DNA from: Pseudomonas sp. LBUM920
GTDB taxonomy: Bacteria; Pseudomonadota; Gammaproteobacteria; Pseudomonadales; Pseudomonadaceae
Length of the DNA stretch: 64,000 nucleotides
Assembly (NCBI RefSeq): GCF_003852315.1
Contig: NZ_CP027762.1
Location: 2,771,501-2,835,500, forward strand
Direction of reading: 5' to 3'
A program made the position numbers and the translations under genes. Below the pieces are notes generated by a model. The model was given only the letters and a program-made list of their open reading frames with translations, was not told the origin of the DNA and did no database searches. This document shows, in pieces, positions 7,996 to 16,623 of the stretch. How positions within the stretch are numbered: position 1 is the first letter of the stretch; every line of letters begins with the position of its first letter.

Positions 7996-8817
7996 ATGCG
8001 CACCATCGATCTGGCCGGCGTTCCCGTCCCTGTCATCGGCCAAGGGACCTGGCGCATGGGCGAAAACCCGGACCGGCGCAGCGCCGAAGTCGCCGCGTTG
8101 CAGTTGGGTATCGACGAGGGCATGACCCTGATCGATACCGCCGAAATGTATGGCGAAGGCGGAGCCGAGGAAGTGGTCGGCGAAGCCATTCGCGGTAAAC
8201 GTGATCAGGTCTTCCTCGTCAGTAAGGTCTATCCGCACAATGCCAGTCACAAGGGCGTGCCCCGTGCCTGCGAAGCCAGCCTGCAGCGCCTGGGTACTGA
8301 TTACATCGACCTGTATCTGTTGCACTGGCGGGGCCAGTATCCCCTCGAAGAAACCGTCGAAGCCTTCGAATCATTACGTCAGGCCGGCAAGATCGGCCGT
8401 TGGGGCGTCTCCAATTTTGACGTGGCAGACCTGCAGGAACTTGCGTCCCCGGCGTGTGCAACCAACCAGGTGCTCTACAACATCGAAGAGCGCGGTATCG
8501 AATTCGACTTGCTGCCATGGTGGCAACAGCACCATTTGCCGTTGATGGCTTACTGCCCGATCGCCCAGGGGGGTGAGCTGTTGTCCAGTCCGACGCTCAA
8601 GCAGATTGCCCGTCGCCATGAGGTTACGCCCGCCCAGGTATCCCTTGCCTGGGTGTTGCGTCAGGACGGCGTGATTGCAATCCCCAAGGCTGTGACGCCC
8701 GAGCATGTGCGGCTCAATGCCGGTGCTGCGAATCTCAAGCTCGATGAGCACGATCTGGACGCGATCGACCGCGTGTTCGGCGCACCCAAGCGCAAGCATC
8801 CGCTGGCAATGGTCTAG
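7996..8817 (+). CDS. Aldo/keto reductase
   Basis: A 273-aa NAD(P)H-dependent oxidoreductase with a TIM-barrel fold. The catalytic tetrad is complete: D47 (LIDTAEMYGEG), Y52, K77 (VSKVYP) and H110 (LLHWRG). The late segment VIAIPKAVTPEHVRLNAGA is the usual cofactor phosphate-binding region. AGGAGG stands six bases before ATG 7996, fixing the start. The substrate is probably a small aldehyde or ketone; nothing in the neighbourhood narrows it. It is convergent with hcp, with a long hairpin between them. Confidence 0.9.
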   Translation: MRTIDLAGVPVPVIGQGTWRMGENPDRRSAEVAALQLGIDEGMTLIDTAEMYGEGGAEEVVGEAIRGKRDQVFLVSKVYPHNASHKGVPRACEASLQRLGTDYIDLYLLHWRGQYPLEETVEAFESLRQAGKIGRWGVSNFDVADLQELASPACATNQVLYNIEERGIEFDLLPWWQQHHLPLMAYCPIAQGGELLSSPTLKQIARRHEVTPAQVSLAWVLRQDGVIAIPKAVTPEHVRLNAGAANLKLDEHDLDAIDRVFGAPKRKHPLAMV

Positions 8818-8825
8818 CCGACCAA

Positions 8826-8860
8826 GCAGGAGCGGCGCCGTCCCTGGTGGCCGCTTCTGC
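8826..8860. terminator. Hairpin between aldo/keto reductase and hcp
   Basis: GCAGGAGCGGC at 8826-8836 pairs with GCCGCTTCTGC at 8850-8860, an 11-bp stem with one G-U pair and a 13-nt loop, between two convergent stop codons (8817 and 8872). There is no T-tract on either side, so termination efficiency is uncertain. Confidence 0.45.
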
Positions 8861-8871
8861 CTGAGCCGATG

Positions 8872-9387
8872 TTAGCCGGCTACTGGGCTACGCCAGTCGT
8901 CCGAGCCTGACGTGCCGGCGACTTCATGGGTCCAGACGATCTTGCGGTAAGTGAAATACACATCCTCCAAATGGGTGAAATGAGCATTGTCCGGGTCCTG
9001 GCAGTTGGGCATCCGCGATTGAATGTCCACGATGGTTGCGCCTTCCAGTTCGGTGGTGAAGTAATGCTCCTGGGTACCAGCCGAGGAGGTACGGAACCAT
9101 TCCAGGCGACATGACACTTCTTCACCCGTGGTCAGTGCGCTGAATAGCAACGGTGAGGACTTGTCGAAGACCTTGCTGACCATCAGCGGCTTGTGAACCC
9201 GTTGGCCGGTCGGCTGGCCCGATTGCGGGTCGCGGGGAATGATCACCTGGTGGGCAAACGCCTGCACGAGGATCTGATCCTCATGACCTTCCTGATAAAT
9301 ATTGCCTACCGAGTCCTGAGTAAATGTGCCTGCCGTGATCAAGCCTTGCTTGACACCGGTGATAGTGAGGTACGCGGGTGTTGGCAT
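8872..9387 (-). CDS. hcp: Hcp, T6SS inner-tube protein
   Basis: A 171-aa Hcp of the Hcp2 type. Family marks are an N-terminal PAYLTITGVKQGLITAG, the central RDPQSGQPTGQRVHKPL, and the C-terminal CQDP and AGTSGSDDWRSP segments. Hexameric Hcp rings stack into the tube that the contractile sheath expels and also chaperone small effectors. It is transcribed away from the tssA-stk1 cluster across a 476-bp AT-rich gap and is the only tube-type gene in the locus. A sigma-54-like site sits about 70 bp upstream. The start ATG 9387 gives the family-standard N-terminus. Confidence 0.95.
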   Translation of the reverse strand: MPTPAYLTITGVKQGLITAGTFTQDSVGNIYQEGHEDQILVQAFAHQVIIPRDPQSGQPTGQRVHKPLMVSKVFDKSSPLLFSALTTGEEVSCRLEWFRTSSAGTQEHYFTTELEGATIVDIQSRMPNCQDPDNAHFTHLEDVYFTYRKIVWTHEVAGTSGSDDWRSPVAG

Positions 9388-9863
9388 GACTGGTTTCCTT
9401 GCCTGATTGAGTAGGTAGTCCCGACGGCGTGTTTGCCGGCGGGCAATTGCCTATAACAAAAAGCGTGCCTGAAATGACGAGAGTCAATGAAATAAAGGGG
9501 CGCGGAGTGTTGTTGGTTAAATATATAAAAGTTGTCGTCGGTTGGTGCCGATTTTAGTGTGGATGTTTGCGCGAGTGTGCGCAGTTAGTTGCTCATGCTG
9601 TTTTATTAAATGAATGCACGGATGCGCAGGGTATTTGGCTTTATTAAAGTGCGTGAAGTGTGCAAATAGCTGCGCAGGCCTGTTTTTATTGGCTTTGTAG
9701 GAAATTGCTTAAGTGCTGGCTGACCGCTTGAGGATTGATTCGTGTATGGCTAAGGTTCGCCTACTTCGTCACGTGCTGAACGAAGATTAATTGGCCTTCT
9801 AATGCGTATATTGATTGCGATTAGTTTGTCGCTCCTGCCTTGAATAGTTATGTGCGGCCCGGA
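9388..9863. other. AT-rich divergent promoter region between hcp and tssA
   Basis: No credible gene is present in these 476 bp. Base composition drops sharply (runs such as GTTAAATATATAAAAG near 9520 and two TTTATTAAA copies near 9603 and 9642), as is usual for T6SS promoter regions bound by nucleoid proteins. Apart from the minus-strand sigma-54-like site listed separately, I found no -24/-12 pair with exact spacing towards tssA. TGGCC...ATGCG near 9791 is one base too short. Confidence 0.5.
9455..9470 (-). promoter_or_regulatory. Candidate sigma-54 promoter of hcp
   Basis: Read on the minus strand the site is AGGCACG-CTTT-TTGTT, against the sigma-54 consensus TGGCACG-N4-TTGCW. The -24 GG and spacing fit; the -12 dinucleotide is GT where GC is usual. 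It lies 68 bp upstream of the hcp ATG. The locus encodes its own sigma-54 activator at 19065, which makes the assignment plausible but unproven. Confidence 0.35.
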
Positions 9864-11417
9864 ATGGTTTATTCAGACACGCTCTACGCTTATCACCTTG
9901 AACTTGCACGCTTACCCTGCTCGTTAGAGGGTTTTGCCGGCTGTGATATGCGCTTTTCGAGTGAGTATGAAGCTCTGGAGTCCGAACTCGGCAAAGCACA
10001 TTCGATACACGGTGCAGGCTTGCCGGACTGGCAGCGCGTCCGCGAGCTCGGCGAGCGGGTTTTGCGTGAGCACTCCAAGGATCTGCGCGTCGCCGTCTGG
10101 TTGACCTGGGCGTTGCACCAGCGCGATTCATTCCCCGGGCTTCTGGCGGGCCTCGGTGTACTGCTTCATCTGTGCAAGCAGCACTGGGCGATTGTCTACC
10201 CTGCTAAATCACGTACGCGTATTGCCGCGTTGGGTTGGCTGGTGTTGCGGCTTGACCCCCTGTTCACCACGCATCTCTCGCTTACTGATCAAGTGCCATT
10301 GTTTCAGGCGCTCCTGGAGCACCTGGAAAGCCTCGACGAGCTGTGGCGTGAACACCTGGGGGACGACGCGCCCTTGTTGTTACCGATCCGCAGGCAACTG
10401 TCAGAGCGTTTGGCGCTTGCCCTGCAGGGCGGCTCCGAGCCGCGTGGTGTTGCGGGTGCCATCGCTCAGGTCAAGCAGGTGGCGACGCAGCTGTTGAGGC
10501 CTGAACAGCCGGTCAACAACGAAAAAGACGCGCAAAAACTGTTGCGGGCATTGCAGGAGCAGGCTCGGCCACTGTGCGCCTGGTGGTTGCGCCAGAGTGC
10601 CACTGATCTGCGTGCCTTGCGCCTGAGCCGCACCCTGGCCTGGCTTGCGATCACCAACTATCCCGACGCCAACAGTGAGCGGATAACCGCTTTGCGTGGG
10701 CTCCCTCACGACAAACTCAAACGCTACCAGAGCCGTCTCTCCCAAGGTCTTCACGCCGATCTTTTGCTTGAGCTTGAAGCGAGTCTGGCCGGTGCTTTGT
10801 TCTGGTTTGATGGGTTGCGTATGGCCTGGGAGTGCCTCCAAGCCCTGGAGGCAGAGTGGGCCATGACCGAGCTGGAAATGAATTTTGCGTTGTTGTTGCA
10901 GCGCCTGCCGAGCCTGGCGGAGTTCAGGTTTGATGACGGCACCCCATTTGCCGACCCCGCGACGTGCGATTGGATAACGCTCCACGTCCTTCGCCACGTC
11001 CATAAAGCCGAACCTTTAAACGCCGCCGTTGATACCGGAAACGAGCCCTGGGAGGTGGCCTTGCAGGCCGTTATGTCCAGGCTGCGCAAGGAGGGTCTGA
11101 AGGCGGCAATTGCCACGCTCAAAGAAGGACTTCACGCCGCCCGCGGTGACCGGACCCGCTTCCATTGGCGATTGGCGCTGGCCCGATTATGCATACGAGC
11201 GGGCAAACACGAACTGGGCAGGATCCAGCTCGAACAACTGGACCTTGAATTACAACAGGCGGGCCTGGAGCGCTGGGAGCCAGAACTGGCCTTTCACGTC
11301 TCCCGGCTCCTGTATCGCTGTTATGACCTTTTGCCACAAGACCATGCCGTGCGCGAACGCAAGGAAGTCACCCATCGCAGGTTGTGCCACTTCGATCTTG
11401 AAGCGGTACTTGATTAG
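9864..11417 (+). CDS. tssA: TssA, T6SS baseplate/cap protein (ImpA_N, VasJ type)
   Basis: First gene of the rightward T6SS cluster. The N-terminal ImpA_N domain is recognisable within about the first 130 residues (DMRFSSEYEALESELGKA, then SKDLRVAVWLTWAL). The C-terminal helical VasJ-type region ends in HVSRLLYRCYDLLP. TssA proteins organise baseplate priming and cap the growing tube/sheath; the VasJ class matches HsiA2-like members. ATG 9864 aligns with the usual TssA N-terminus; TTG 9840 and GTG 9852 are in frame, and none has a strong ribosome binding site. tssB follows after 32 nt. Confidence 0.9.
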   Translation: MVYSDTLYAYHLELARLPCSLEGFAGCDMRFSSEYEALESELGKAHSIHGAGLPDWQRVRELGERVLREHSKDLRVAVWLTWALHQRDSFPGLLAGLGVLLHLCKQHWAIVYPAKSRTRIAALGWLVLRLDPLFTTHLSLTDQVPLFQALLEHLESLDELWREHLGDDAPLLLPIRRQLSERLALALQGGSEPRGVAGAIAQVKQVATQLLRPEQPVNNEKDAQKLLRALQEQARPLCAWWLRQSATDLRALRLSRTLAWLAITNYPDANSERITALRGLPHDKLKRYQSRLSQGLHADLLLELEASLAGALFWFDGLRMAWECLQALEAEWAMTELEMNFALLLQRLPSLAEFRFDDGTPFADPATCDWITLHVLRHVHKAEPLNAAVDTGNEPWEVALQAVMSRLRKEGLKAAIATLKEGLHAARGDRTRFHWRLALARLCIRAGKHELGRIQLEQLDLELQQAGLERWEPELAFHVSRLLYRCYDLLPQDHAVRERKEVTHRRLCHFDLEAVLD

Positions 11418-11449
11418 GCTCGCGAGCCCACCGAAAAAGGAGAAACACC

Positions 11450-11947
11450 ATGCTCAAAGACGGTTCGGTAGCACCCAAGGAACGTATCAATATCACCTTC
11501 AAACCTGCCATTGGCGGTGTGCAGGAGGAAGTCGAACTGCCACTGAAGTTGCTGGTGCTGGGGGATTTCAGCCAGCGCGAAGATCCGCGCAAGCTTGAGG
11601 ATCGAAAGCCCATTGGTATCGACAAAAACACCCTTGACGAGGTGTTGGCCAAACAAGCGCTGAGCTTGACATTGAGCGTCCCGAATCGGTTGCAGGAGGA
11701 GGGTGGCATCGAGGAACTGTCCGTCGAGGTTCGGATTAACGCGATGAAGGACTTCAACCCCGCAAACCTGGTTGAGCAAATACCCGAATTGCAAAAGTTG
11801 ATGGCATTGCGTGAAGCGTTGATGGCACTCAAGGGCCCGCTGGGTAACACACCAAGCTTTCGCAAAGCCATTGAGCAGGCGCTGGCCGACGACGAGTCTC
11901 GTGCGCGCGTACTCGCCGAGCTGGGGCTGAGCGGCCCGACCACCTGA
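11450..11947 (+). CDS. tssB: TssB, T6SS contractile sheath small subunit
   Basis: A 165-aa TssB/VipA/ImpB protein. It begins MLKDGSVAPKERINITFKP, with the conserved PLKLLVLGDFSQRED and the C-terminal helix (LREALMALKGPLGNTPSFRKAI) typical of the family. It pairs with TssC to build the helical sheath whose contraction drives the Hcp tube. AAAAAGGAGAAACACC precedes ATG 11450. It lies directly before tssC, as in nearly all T6SS loci. Confidence 0.97.
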   Translation: MLKDGSVAPKERINITFKPAIGGVQEEVELPLKLLVLGDFSQREDPRKLEDRKPIGIDKNTLDEVLAKQALSLTLSVPNRLQEEGGIEELSVEVRINAMKDFNPANLVEQIPELQKLMALREALMALKGPLGNTPSFRKAIEQALADDESRARVLAELGLSGPTT

Positions 11948-11974
11948 ACTTTTCAGTAAAAGGACACTGACACC

Positions 11975-13453
11975 ATGACGACCACCCAACAAAACCTGCA
12001 GCCTGCTCAAGCTACCGGCGAGTGCAGCATCCTCGACACTATCATCGCCCAGACACTATTGAGCGCCGACGACGAGGCCTACGGCATTGCCAAGCGCGGC
12101 GTGTCGGCCTTCATCGAAGAGTTGCTCAAACCCCATAACAGCGCTGAGCCAGTGAAGAAACGCCTGGTCGACCGGATGATCGCCGAGATTGATACCAAGC
12201 TCAGCCAGCAAATGGACGAGATTCTTCATCATCCGGATTTCCAGGCGCTGGAGGCTTCCTGGAGGGGCCTGCAGTTGCTGATCGACCGCACCAATTTTCG
12301 AGAAAACATCAAGATCGAGCTGCTGAATGTCTCGCGTCAGGACCTGCTGGATGACTTTGAAGACTCGCCGGAAATTACCCAGTCCGGGCTGTACAAGCAT
12401 ATCTACAGCGCCGAGTACGGACAATTTGGTGGCCAGCCGGTGGGCGCGATCATCGCCAATTACTTCCTTTCACCCAGTGCGCCTGATGTGAAGTTGATGC
12501 AATACGCTTCAAGCGTTGCCTGCATGGCCCACGCACCCTTTATCGCTGCTGCGGGGCCGGCCTTTTTCGGGTTGGAAAGCTTTACTGGATTACCTGACCT
12601 CAAGGATCTCAGGGACCATTTTGAAGGCCCGCAGTTTGCCAAATGGCAAAGTTTTCGTCAGAGCGAAGACGCCCGCTATATCGGCCTCACCGTGCCGCGT
12701 TTTCTACTGCGAACCCCTTACGATCCGATTGATTGCCCCGTTAAAACCTTTGCCTATCAAGAGAACGTGGTGAACAGCCACGAGCACTACCTCTGGGGCA
12801 ACACTGCGTATGCCTTTGCCACGCGCCTGACTGAAAGTTTTGCGCGCTTTCGCTGGTGCCCGAACATTATCGGCCCGCAAAGTGGCGGCGCGGTAGAGGA
12901 CCTGCCATTGCATCATTTTCAGAGCATGGGCGAGATCGAAACCAAGATTCCTACGGAGGTACTGGTTTCGGACCGGCGCGAATACGAACTGGCGCAAGAA
13001 GGGTTTATTGCCTTGACCATGCGCAAGGGCAGTGACAACGCGGCGTTCTTTTCGGCCAGCTCCGTCCAGAAACCCAAAACCTTCGGCATCAGTGAAGAGG
13101 GCAAGGCAGCCGAACTTAATTACCGGCTCGGCACCCAGTTGCCCTACATGATGGTGGTCAACCGTCTGGCGCACTACCTCAAGGTCTTGCAGCGCGAGCA
13201 ACTGGGCTCCTGGAAAGAACGCACGGACCTGGAGCTGGAACTCAACAAGTGGATTCGCCAATACGTGGCCGATCAGGAAAACCCCAGTGCCGAAGTGCGC
13301 GGTCGCCGGCCATTGCGGGCAGCCCGCATTGTTGTCAGTGATGTCGACGGGGAGCCAGGCTGGTATCGGGTCAACCTGAGCGTGCGCCCTCATTTCAAGT
13401 ACATGGGGGCTGACTTCACGTTGTCCCTGGTCGGCAAGCTCGATAAAGAATGA
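11975..13453 (+). CDS. tssC: TssC, T6SS contractile sheath large subunit
   Basis: A 492-aa TssC/VipB protein. Signature stretches include the early LEASWRGLQLLIDRTNF, the middle GDYEF-region equivalent GQFGGQPVGAIIANYF, and the C-terminal RPHFKYMGADFTLSLVGKL. It forms the sheath with TssB; recycled sheaths are disassembled by ClpV, encoded five genes on. Length and start (ATG 11975, with AAAAGGACACTGACACC upstream) are standard. Its stop overlaps the tssE start (ATGA at 13450). Confidence 0.97.
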   Translation: MTTTQQNLQPAQATGECSILDTIIAQTLLSADDEAYGIAKRGVSAFIEELLKPHNSAEPVKKRLVDRMIAEIDTKLSQQMDEILHHPDFQALEASWRGLQLLIDRTNFRENIKIELLNVSRQDLLDDFEDSPEITQSGLYKHIYSAEYGQFGGQPVGAIIANYFLSPSAPDVKLMQYASSVACMAHAPFIAAAGPAFFGLESFTGLPDLKDLRDHFEGPQFAKWQSFRQSEDARYIGLTVPRFLLRTPYDPIDCPVKTFAYQENVVNSHEHYLWGNTAYAFATRLTESFARFRWCPNIIGPQSGGAVEDLPLHHFQSMGEIETKIPTEVLVSDRREYELAQEGFIALTMRKGSDNAAFFSASSVQKPKTFGISEEGKAAELNYRLGTQLPYMMVVNRLAHYLKVLQREQLGSWKERTDLELELNKWIRQYVADQENPSAEVRGRRPLRAARIVVSDVDGEPGWYRVNLSVRPHFKYMGADFTLSLVGKLDKE

Positions 13454-13869
13454 GCAGAAGCCGGCGGATGCCCCCTAACGTAAGCCTTTTCGAACGCCTC
13501 GAAGGCGATGCATCAACCCAGCGGTGCAGTGTGGCGTCCGTCGCCGCACACCTGGGGAAAATGCTCAGCACCCGGGCAGGCAGTGTTCAGACACTGCCCG
13601 ACTATGGTTTGCCCGATCTCAATGACATGCGGCTTAGCCTGCACGAGTCCTTGATCCGCTCACGCGCCTTGATCGAGCGATTCATCCGTGCCTACGAACC
13701 GCGACTGGCAAATGTACAAGTCAAAGTGCTGCCGCGTGCTACTGATCCTCTGGCCCTGGCGTTCGCGATCGAAGCTGCGCTGATCGTTAACGGTGTTACA
13801 CAGCCCGTTGTGTTCCATGCACGCCTGGTGGATGGCGGGCGCGTTGAGGTCTGCGCCGATGGGCTTTAA
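13450..13869 (+). CDS. tssE: TssE, gp25-like T6SS baseplate subunit
   Basis: A 139-aa homologue of phage T4 gp25. Visible marks are the N-terminal SLFERLEGD, the SVAAHLGKMLSTRAGSVQTLPDYGLPDLND segment and the late hydrophobic strand LALAFAIEAAL. In the assembled machine it forms part of the wedge with TssF and TssG and templates sheath polymerisation. Translation is probably coupled: it starts inside the tssC stop, and its own 3' end overlaps tssF by 11 nt. Confidence 0.93.
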   Translation: MSRSRRMPPNVSLFERLEGDASTQRCSVASVAAHLGKMLSTRAGSVQTLPDYGLPDLNDMRLSLHESLIRSRALIERFIRAYEPRLANVQVKVLPRATDPLALAFAIEAALIVNGVTQPVVFHARLVDGGRVEVCADGL

Positions 13870-15646
13870 CCGTTACTTCCAAAGCGAGCTCAGCGCCCTG
13901 CGGCAACTCGGGCGGCGTTTCGCCGAGCGTAATCCCGCACTCACGCCGTTTCTGGCTGAAAGCGGCCAGGACCCGGATGTTGAGCGATTGCTGGAGGGGT
14001 TTGCGTTCCTGACCGGTCGCCTGCGCCAGAAGCTCGACGACGAGCTGCCTGAGCTGACGCATTCCTTGATGCATTTGCTGTGGCCCAATTACATGCGGCC
14101 AATACCCGCCTTCAGCATCCTGCAATTTGACCCGTTGAGACGTGCTGGCCCCGCCGTTCGGGTTGCCCGTGATACGGCGGTAGAAAGTGTTCTGATCCAA
14201 GGTGAGCGGTGTCGCTTCAGGACGTGCTACACCACGGATGTCATGCCACTGCAACTCACAAGTCTGGACTACAAGTGCCAGGGTGACGGGGCATGGTTGG
14301 ATTTGCATGTGGACATGAGTGTCGAGGGTAATTTCAGCCAGTTAACCTTTGAATCACTGCGACTGCACCTGTCGGGTGACCGCTATATAAGCCAGTGGCT
14401 CTATCTCAGTTTGCTGCGACGTCTGGATGGCATCCACTTGCTGTTGTTGGATGGCGAGGGGTTGCCGGTCACGGGTAACGATGGGCAACCCATGACGCTG
14501 CGGCTGGGCGCCAACCAGGTCAAGCCGGTGGGGTTTTCGCAAGACGAGGCGTTGATACCGTATCCAGAAAATACGTTTCGCGGTTACCGCCATCTGCAGG
14601 AGTATTTCGCCTTCCCCGAGAAGTATCTGTTTGTCGATATCGAGGGGCTGAGTGTCCTGCATACACTTGCGCCTGAGCGGCTCGGCCAGGTCCGCGGCAT
14701 GGTGCTGCGCTTTGAACTGCGCACACACGGACACGAACTGCAACAGCCCACGCTGGACAACGTGAAGTTGTATTGCACGCCCATTGCCAACTTGTTCAAA
14801 CATGATGCCGTCCCCATTCGCCTGAATGGAAAAGAGGACGAGTACCTTCTGGTGCCGGGGGAGTATACCCCGGGCAATGCCGCTGTGTTTTCCGTCGACA
14901 GTGTCACTGGCTGGCGCCCTGGCGGGTTGGGTTACCAGGCCTATGTGCCGTTTGAATCCTTTGAGCATGACTGGGACGTTGATCGGTCTGCAGCGCCGGC
15001 CAGCTACAGCATTCGCCAGCGCTCTTCGCCGCAGCATGGGGGGCTCGACACCTGGATGGGGTTTGGCAGTCGCGAAGGTAAAGGCCAGGAAACGTTGTCG
15101 ATCGAAATGACGTGCACCAACTGCAACCTGCCTCGGCAATTGCAACCAGGCGACATCAACCAACCCTGCGAGCAGGCACCGGAATCACTGACGTTTCGCA
15201 ACATCACGGCGCCGACGGCGAGCTTCGCGCCGCCGCTGGACCAGGATTTCCTGTGGAAGCTGATCAGCAATATGTCGCTCAACTATCTGTCGTTGACCGA
15301 TATCAACGCCTTGAAGGTGATTCTCGAAACCTATGACCTGCCGCGCTATCACGATCGGCAGGCGCAAAAGGTCAGTCAGACAAGACTCGGTGCGTTGCAG
15401 TCCATTCGCCATGAGCCGGTTGACCGACTGCACCGTGGGTTACCCATTCGCGGCCTACGTGTGGAATTGACAGTCGACCTCCAGGGGTTTCTCGGTCAGG
15501 GCGATCTGTTTGTGTTCGCCTCGGTCCTCAATGAGTTCTTTGCGCTCTACGCCAGCCTCAACTCTTATCACGAGTTACGAGTCATCAGCACACAAGGAGA
15601 CGTGTACCTATGGCCATCCCGCATGGGGCAACAGCCCCTGCTTTGA
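13859..15646 (+). CDS. tssF: TssF, T6SS baseplate wedge protein
   Basis: A 595-aa TssF/VasA/ImpG protein beginning MGFNRYFQSELSALRQLGRRFAERNPAL, the family's classic N-terminus, with TGRLRQKLDDELPELTHSLMHLLWPNY soon after. Two TssF and one TssG form each wedge with TssE. ATG 13859 is chosen because that motif starts there; the frame extends upstream into tssE without meaning. The gene overlaps tssE by 11 nt and tssG by 37 nt, in keeping with tight stoichiometric coupling. Confidence 0.95.
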   Translation: MGFNRYFQSELSALRQLGRRFAERNPALTPFLAESGQDPDVERLLEGFAFLTGRLRQKLDDELPELTHSLMHLLWPNYMRPIPAFSILQFDPLRRAGPAVRVARDTAVESVLIQGERCRFRTCYTTDVMPLQLTSLDYKCQGDGAWLDLHVDMSVEGNFSQLTFESLRLHLSGDRYISQWLYLSLLRRLDGIHLLLLDGEGLPVTGNDGQPMTLRLGANQVKPVGFSQDEALIPYPENTFRGYRHLQEYFAFPEKYLFVDIEGLSVLHTLAPERLGQVRGMVLRFELRTHGHELQQPTLDNVKLYCTPIANLFKHDAVPIRLNGKEDEYLLVPGEYTPGNAAVFSVDSVTGWRPGGLGYQAYVPFESFEHDWDVDRSAAPASYSIRQRSSPQHGGLDTWMGFGSREGKGQETLSIEMTCTNCNLPRQLQPGDINQPCEQAPESLTFRNITAPTASFAPPLDQDFLWKLISNMSLNYLSLTDINALKVILETYDLPRYHDRQAQKVSQTRLGALQSIRHEPVDRLHRGLPIRGLRVELTVDLQGFLGQGDLFVFASVLNEFFALYASLNSYHELRVISTQGDVYLWPSRMGQQPLL

Positions 15647-16617
15647 ATGCGCTCTGTTGCGGCATTCGTGAGTACACACTGTTCCAGGCAATTGAGCAGG
15701 TGATTGAGCGATTGCGCGAAGCTCATCCGCTGATGGACGAAGACGCGCTGTACGACCTGCTGGAATTTCAGGCCAATCCAGGTCTGGGGTTTGCCGGTCA
15801 CGATATCGATCGCGTGGCGTTCTTTATGGAGCACGGGCAATTACGGGCTCGCCTGCGGCTCAACATATTGGGTTTGGTCGGAGCCGGGTCACCGCTGCCA
15901 GCATTTTATGCAGAGCAGGCGTTTGCCGAGCTGTCCGGTGGCAACCCCACTCGCGACTTCCTCGACATATTCCACCACCGACTGCATCGGCTGATGTGGC
16001 CGATCTGGCGTAAATATCGCTATCGAGCGTGTTTCCAGACTGGCGCGAGCGATGCGTTTTCGGAGCAGATGTTTGCGCTGATCGGCTTGGGCGGCAACGC
16101 GATACGAGGTAGCGCGCAATTGGACTGCAAACGCCTGTTGCCTTACCTGGGGCTGTTGAGTATGCGCGTGCATTCTGCCGCCTTGATCGAAGCCGTACTG
16201 CGCTACTACTTCAAGCATGCCTCGGTGTTCATCGAACAATGGGTTGAGCGCCGCGTGGAGGTTGCCGATTTTCAGCGTAATTGCCTCGGTATTACCCGCT
16301 GCGAACTCGGTGAAAACCTGGTGCTGGGGCATCAGGTCAGCGACCGCAGCGCAAAGTTCAGGGTGCATGTCCTGGCGCTGAGCTGGCAGCAGTTTCACGC
16401 GTTCCTGCCCACGGGGAAGGGCTACCAGCCCCTATGTTCACTGGTGCGTTTAACCATGCGAGACCCGTTGGAGTACGACCTGCGCCTGGTGCTTGCCGCC
16501 GGTGAAATCAGAGCCCTGCATATCGGTGCGCGCAATGTCTGTCGCCTGGGCTGGACCAGCTGGTTGGACCATGAGCAAGCCGATGGCGTGGTCACGTTTG
16601 CTGGCAACTTTCATTAG
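15610..16617 (+). CDS. tssG: TssG, T6SS baseplate wedge protein
   Basis: A 335-aa TssG/VasB/ImpH protein. Typical features are the early YTLFQAIEQVIERL segment, the DFLDIFHHRLHRLMWPIWRKYRY motif and the C-terminal LGWTSWL. It binds TssF and TssE in the wedge. ATG 15610 lies within the last 37 nt of tssF with AAGGAGACG upstream, which fixes the start. ClpV starts 6 nt after its stop. Confidence 0.95.
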   Translation: MAIPHGATAPALNALCCGIREYTLFQAIEQVIERLREAHPLMDEDALYDLLEFQANPGLGFAGHDIDRVAFFMEHGQLRARLRLNILGLVGAGSPLPAFYAEQAFAELSGGNPTRDFLDIFHHRLHRLMWPIWRKYRYRACFQTGASDAFSEQMFALIGLGGNAIRGSAQLDCKRLLPYLGLLSMRVHSAALIEAVLRYYFKHASVFIEQWVERRVEVADFQRNCLGITRCELGENLVLGHQVSDRSAKFRVHVLALSWQQFHAFLPTGKGYQPLCSLVRLTMRDPLEYDLRLVLAAGEIRALHIGARNVCRLGWTSWLDHEQADGVVTFAGNFH

Positions 16618-16623
16618 GGACGG

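Noticed and set aside
9780..9800. Sigma-54 promoter for tssA at TGGCCTTCTAATGCG
   Set aside because: The spacing between the GG and GC elements is one base short and no -24 extension matches.
11450..16617. Prophage or R-type tailocin tail genes, because of gp25-like and sheath-like proteins
   Set aside because: ClpV, TssK, DotU, IcmF and FHA genes follow, and there are no tape-measure, tail-fibre or lysis genes; this is a T6SS.
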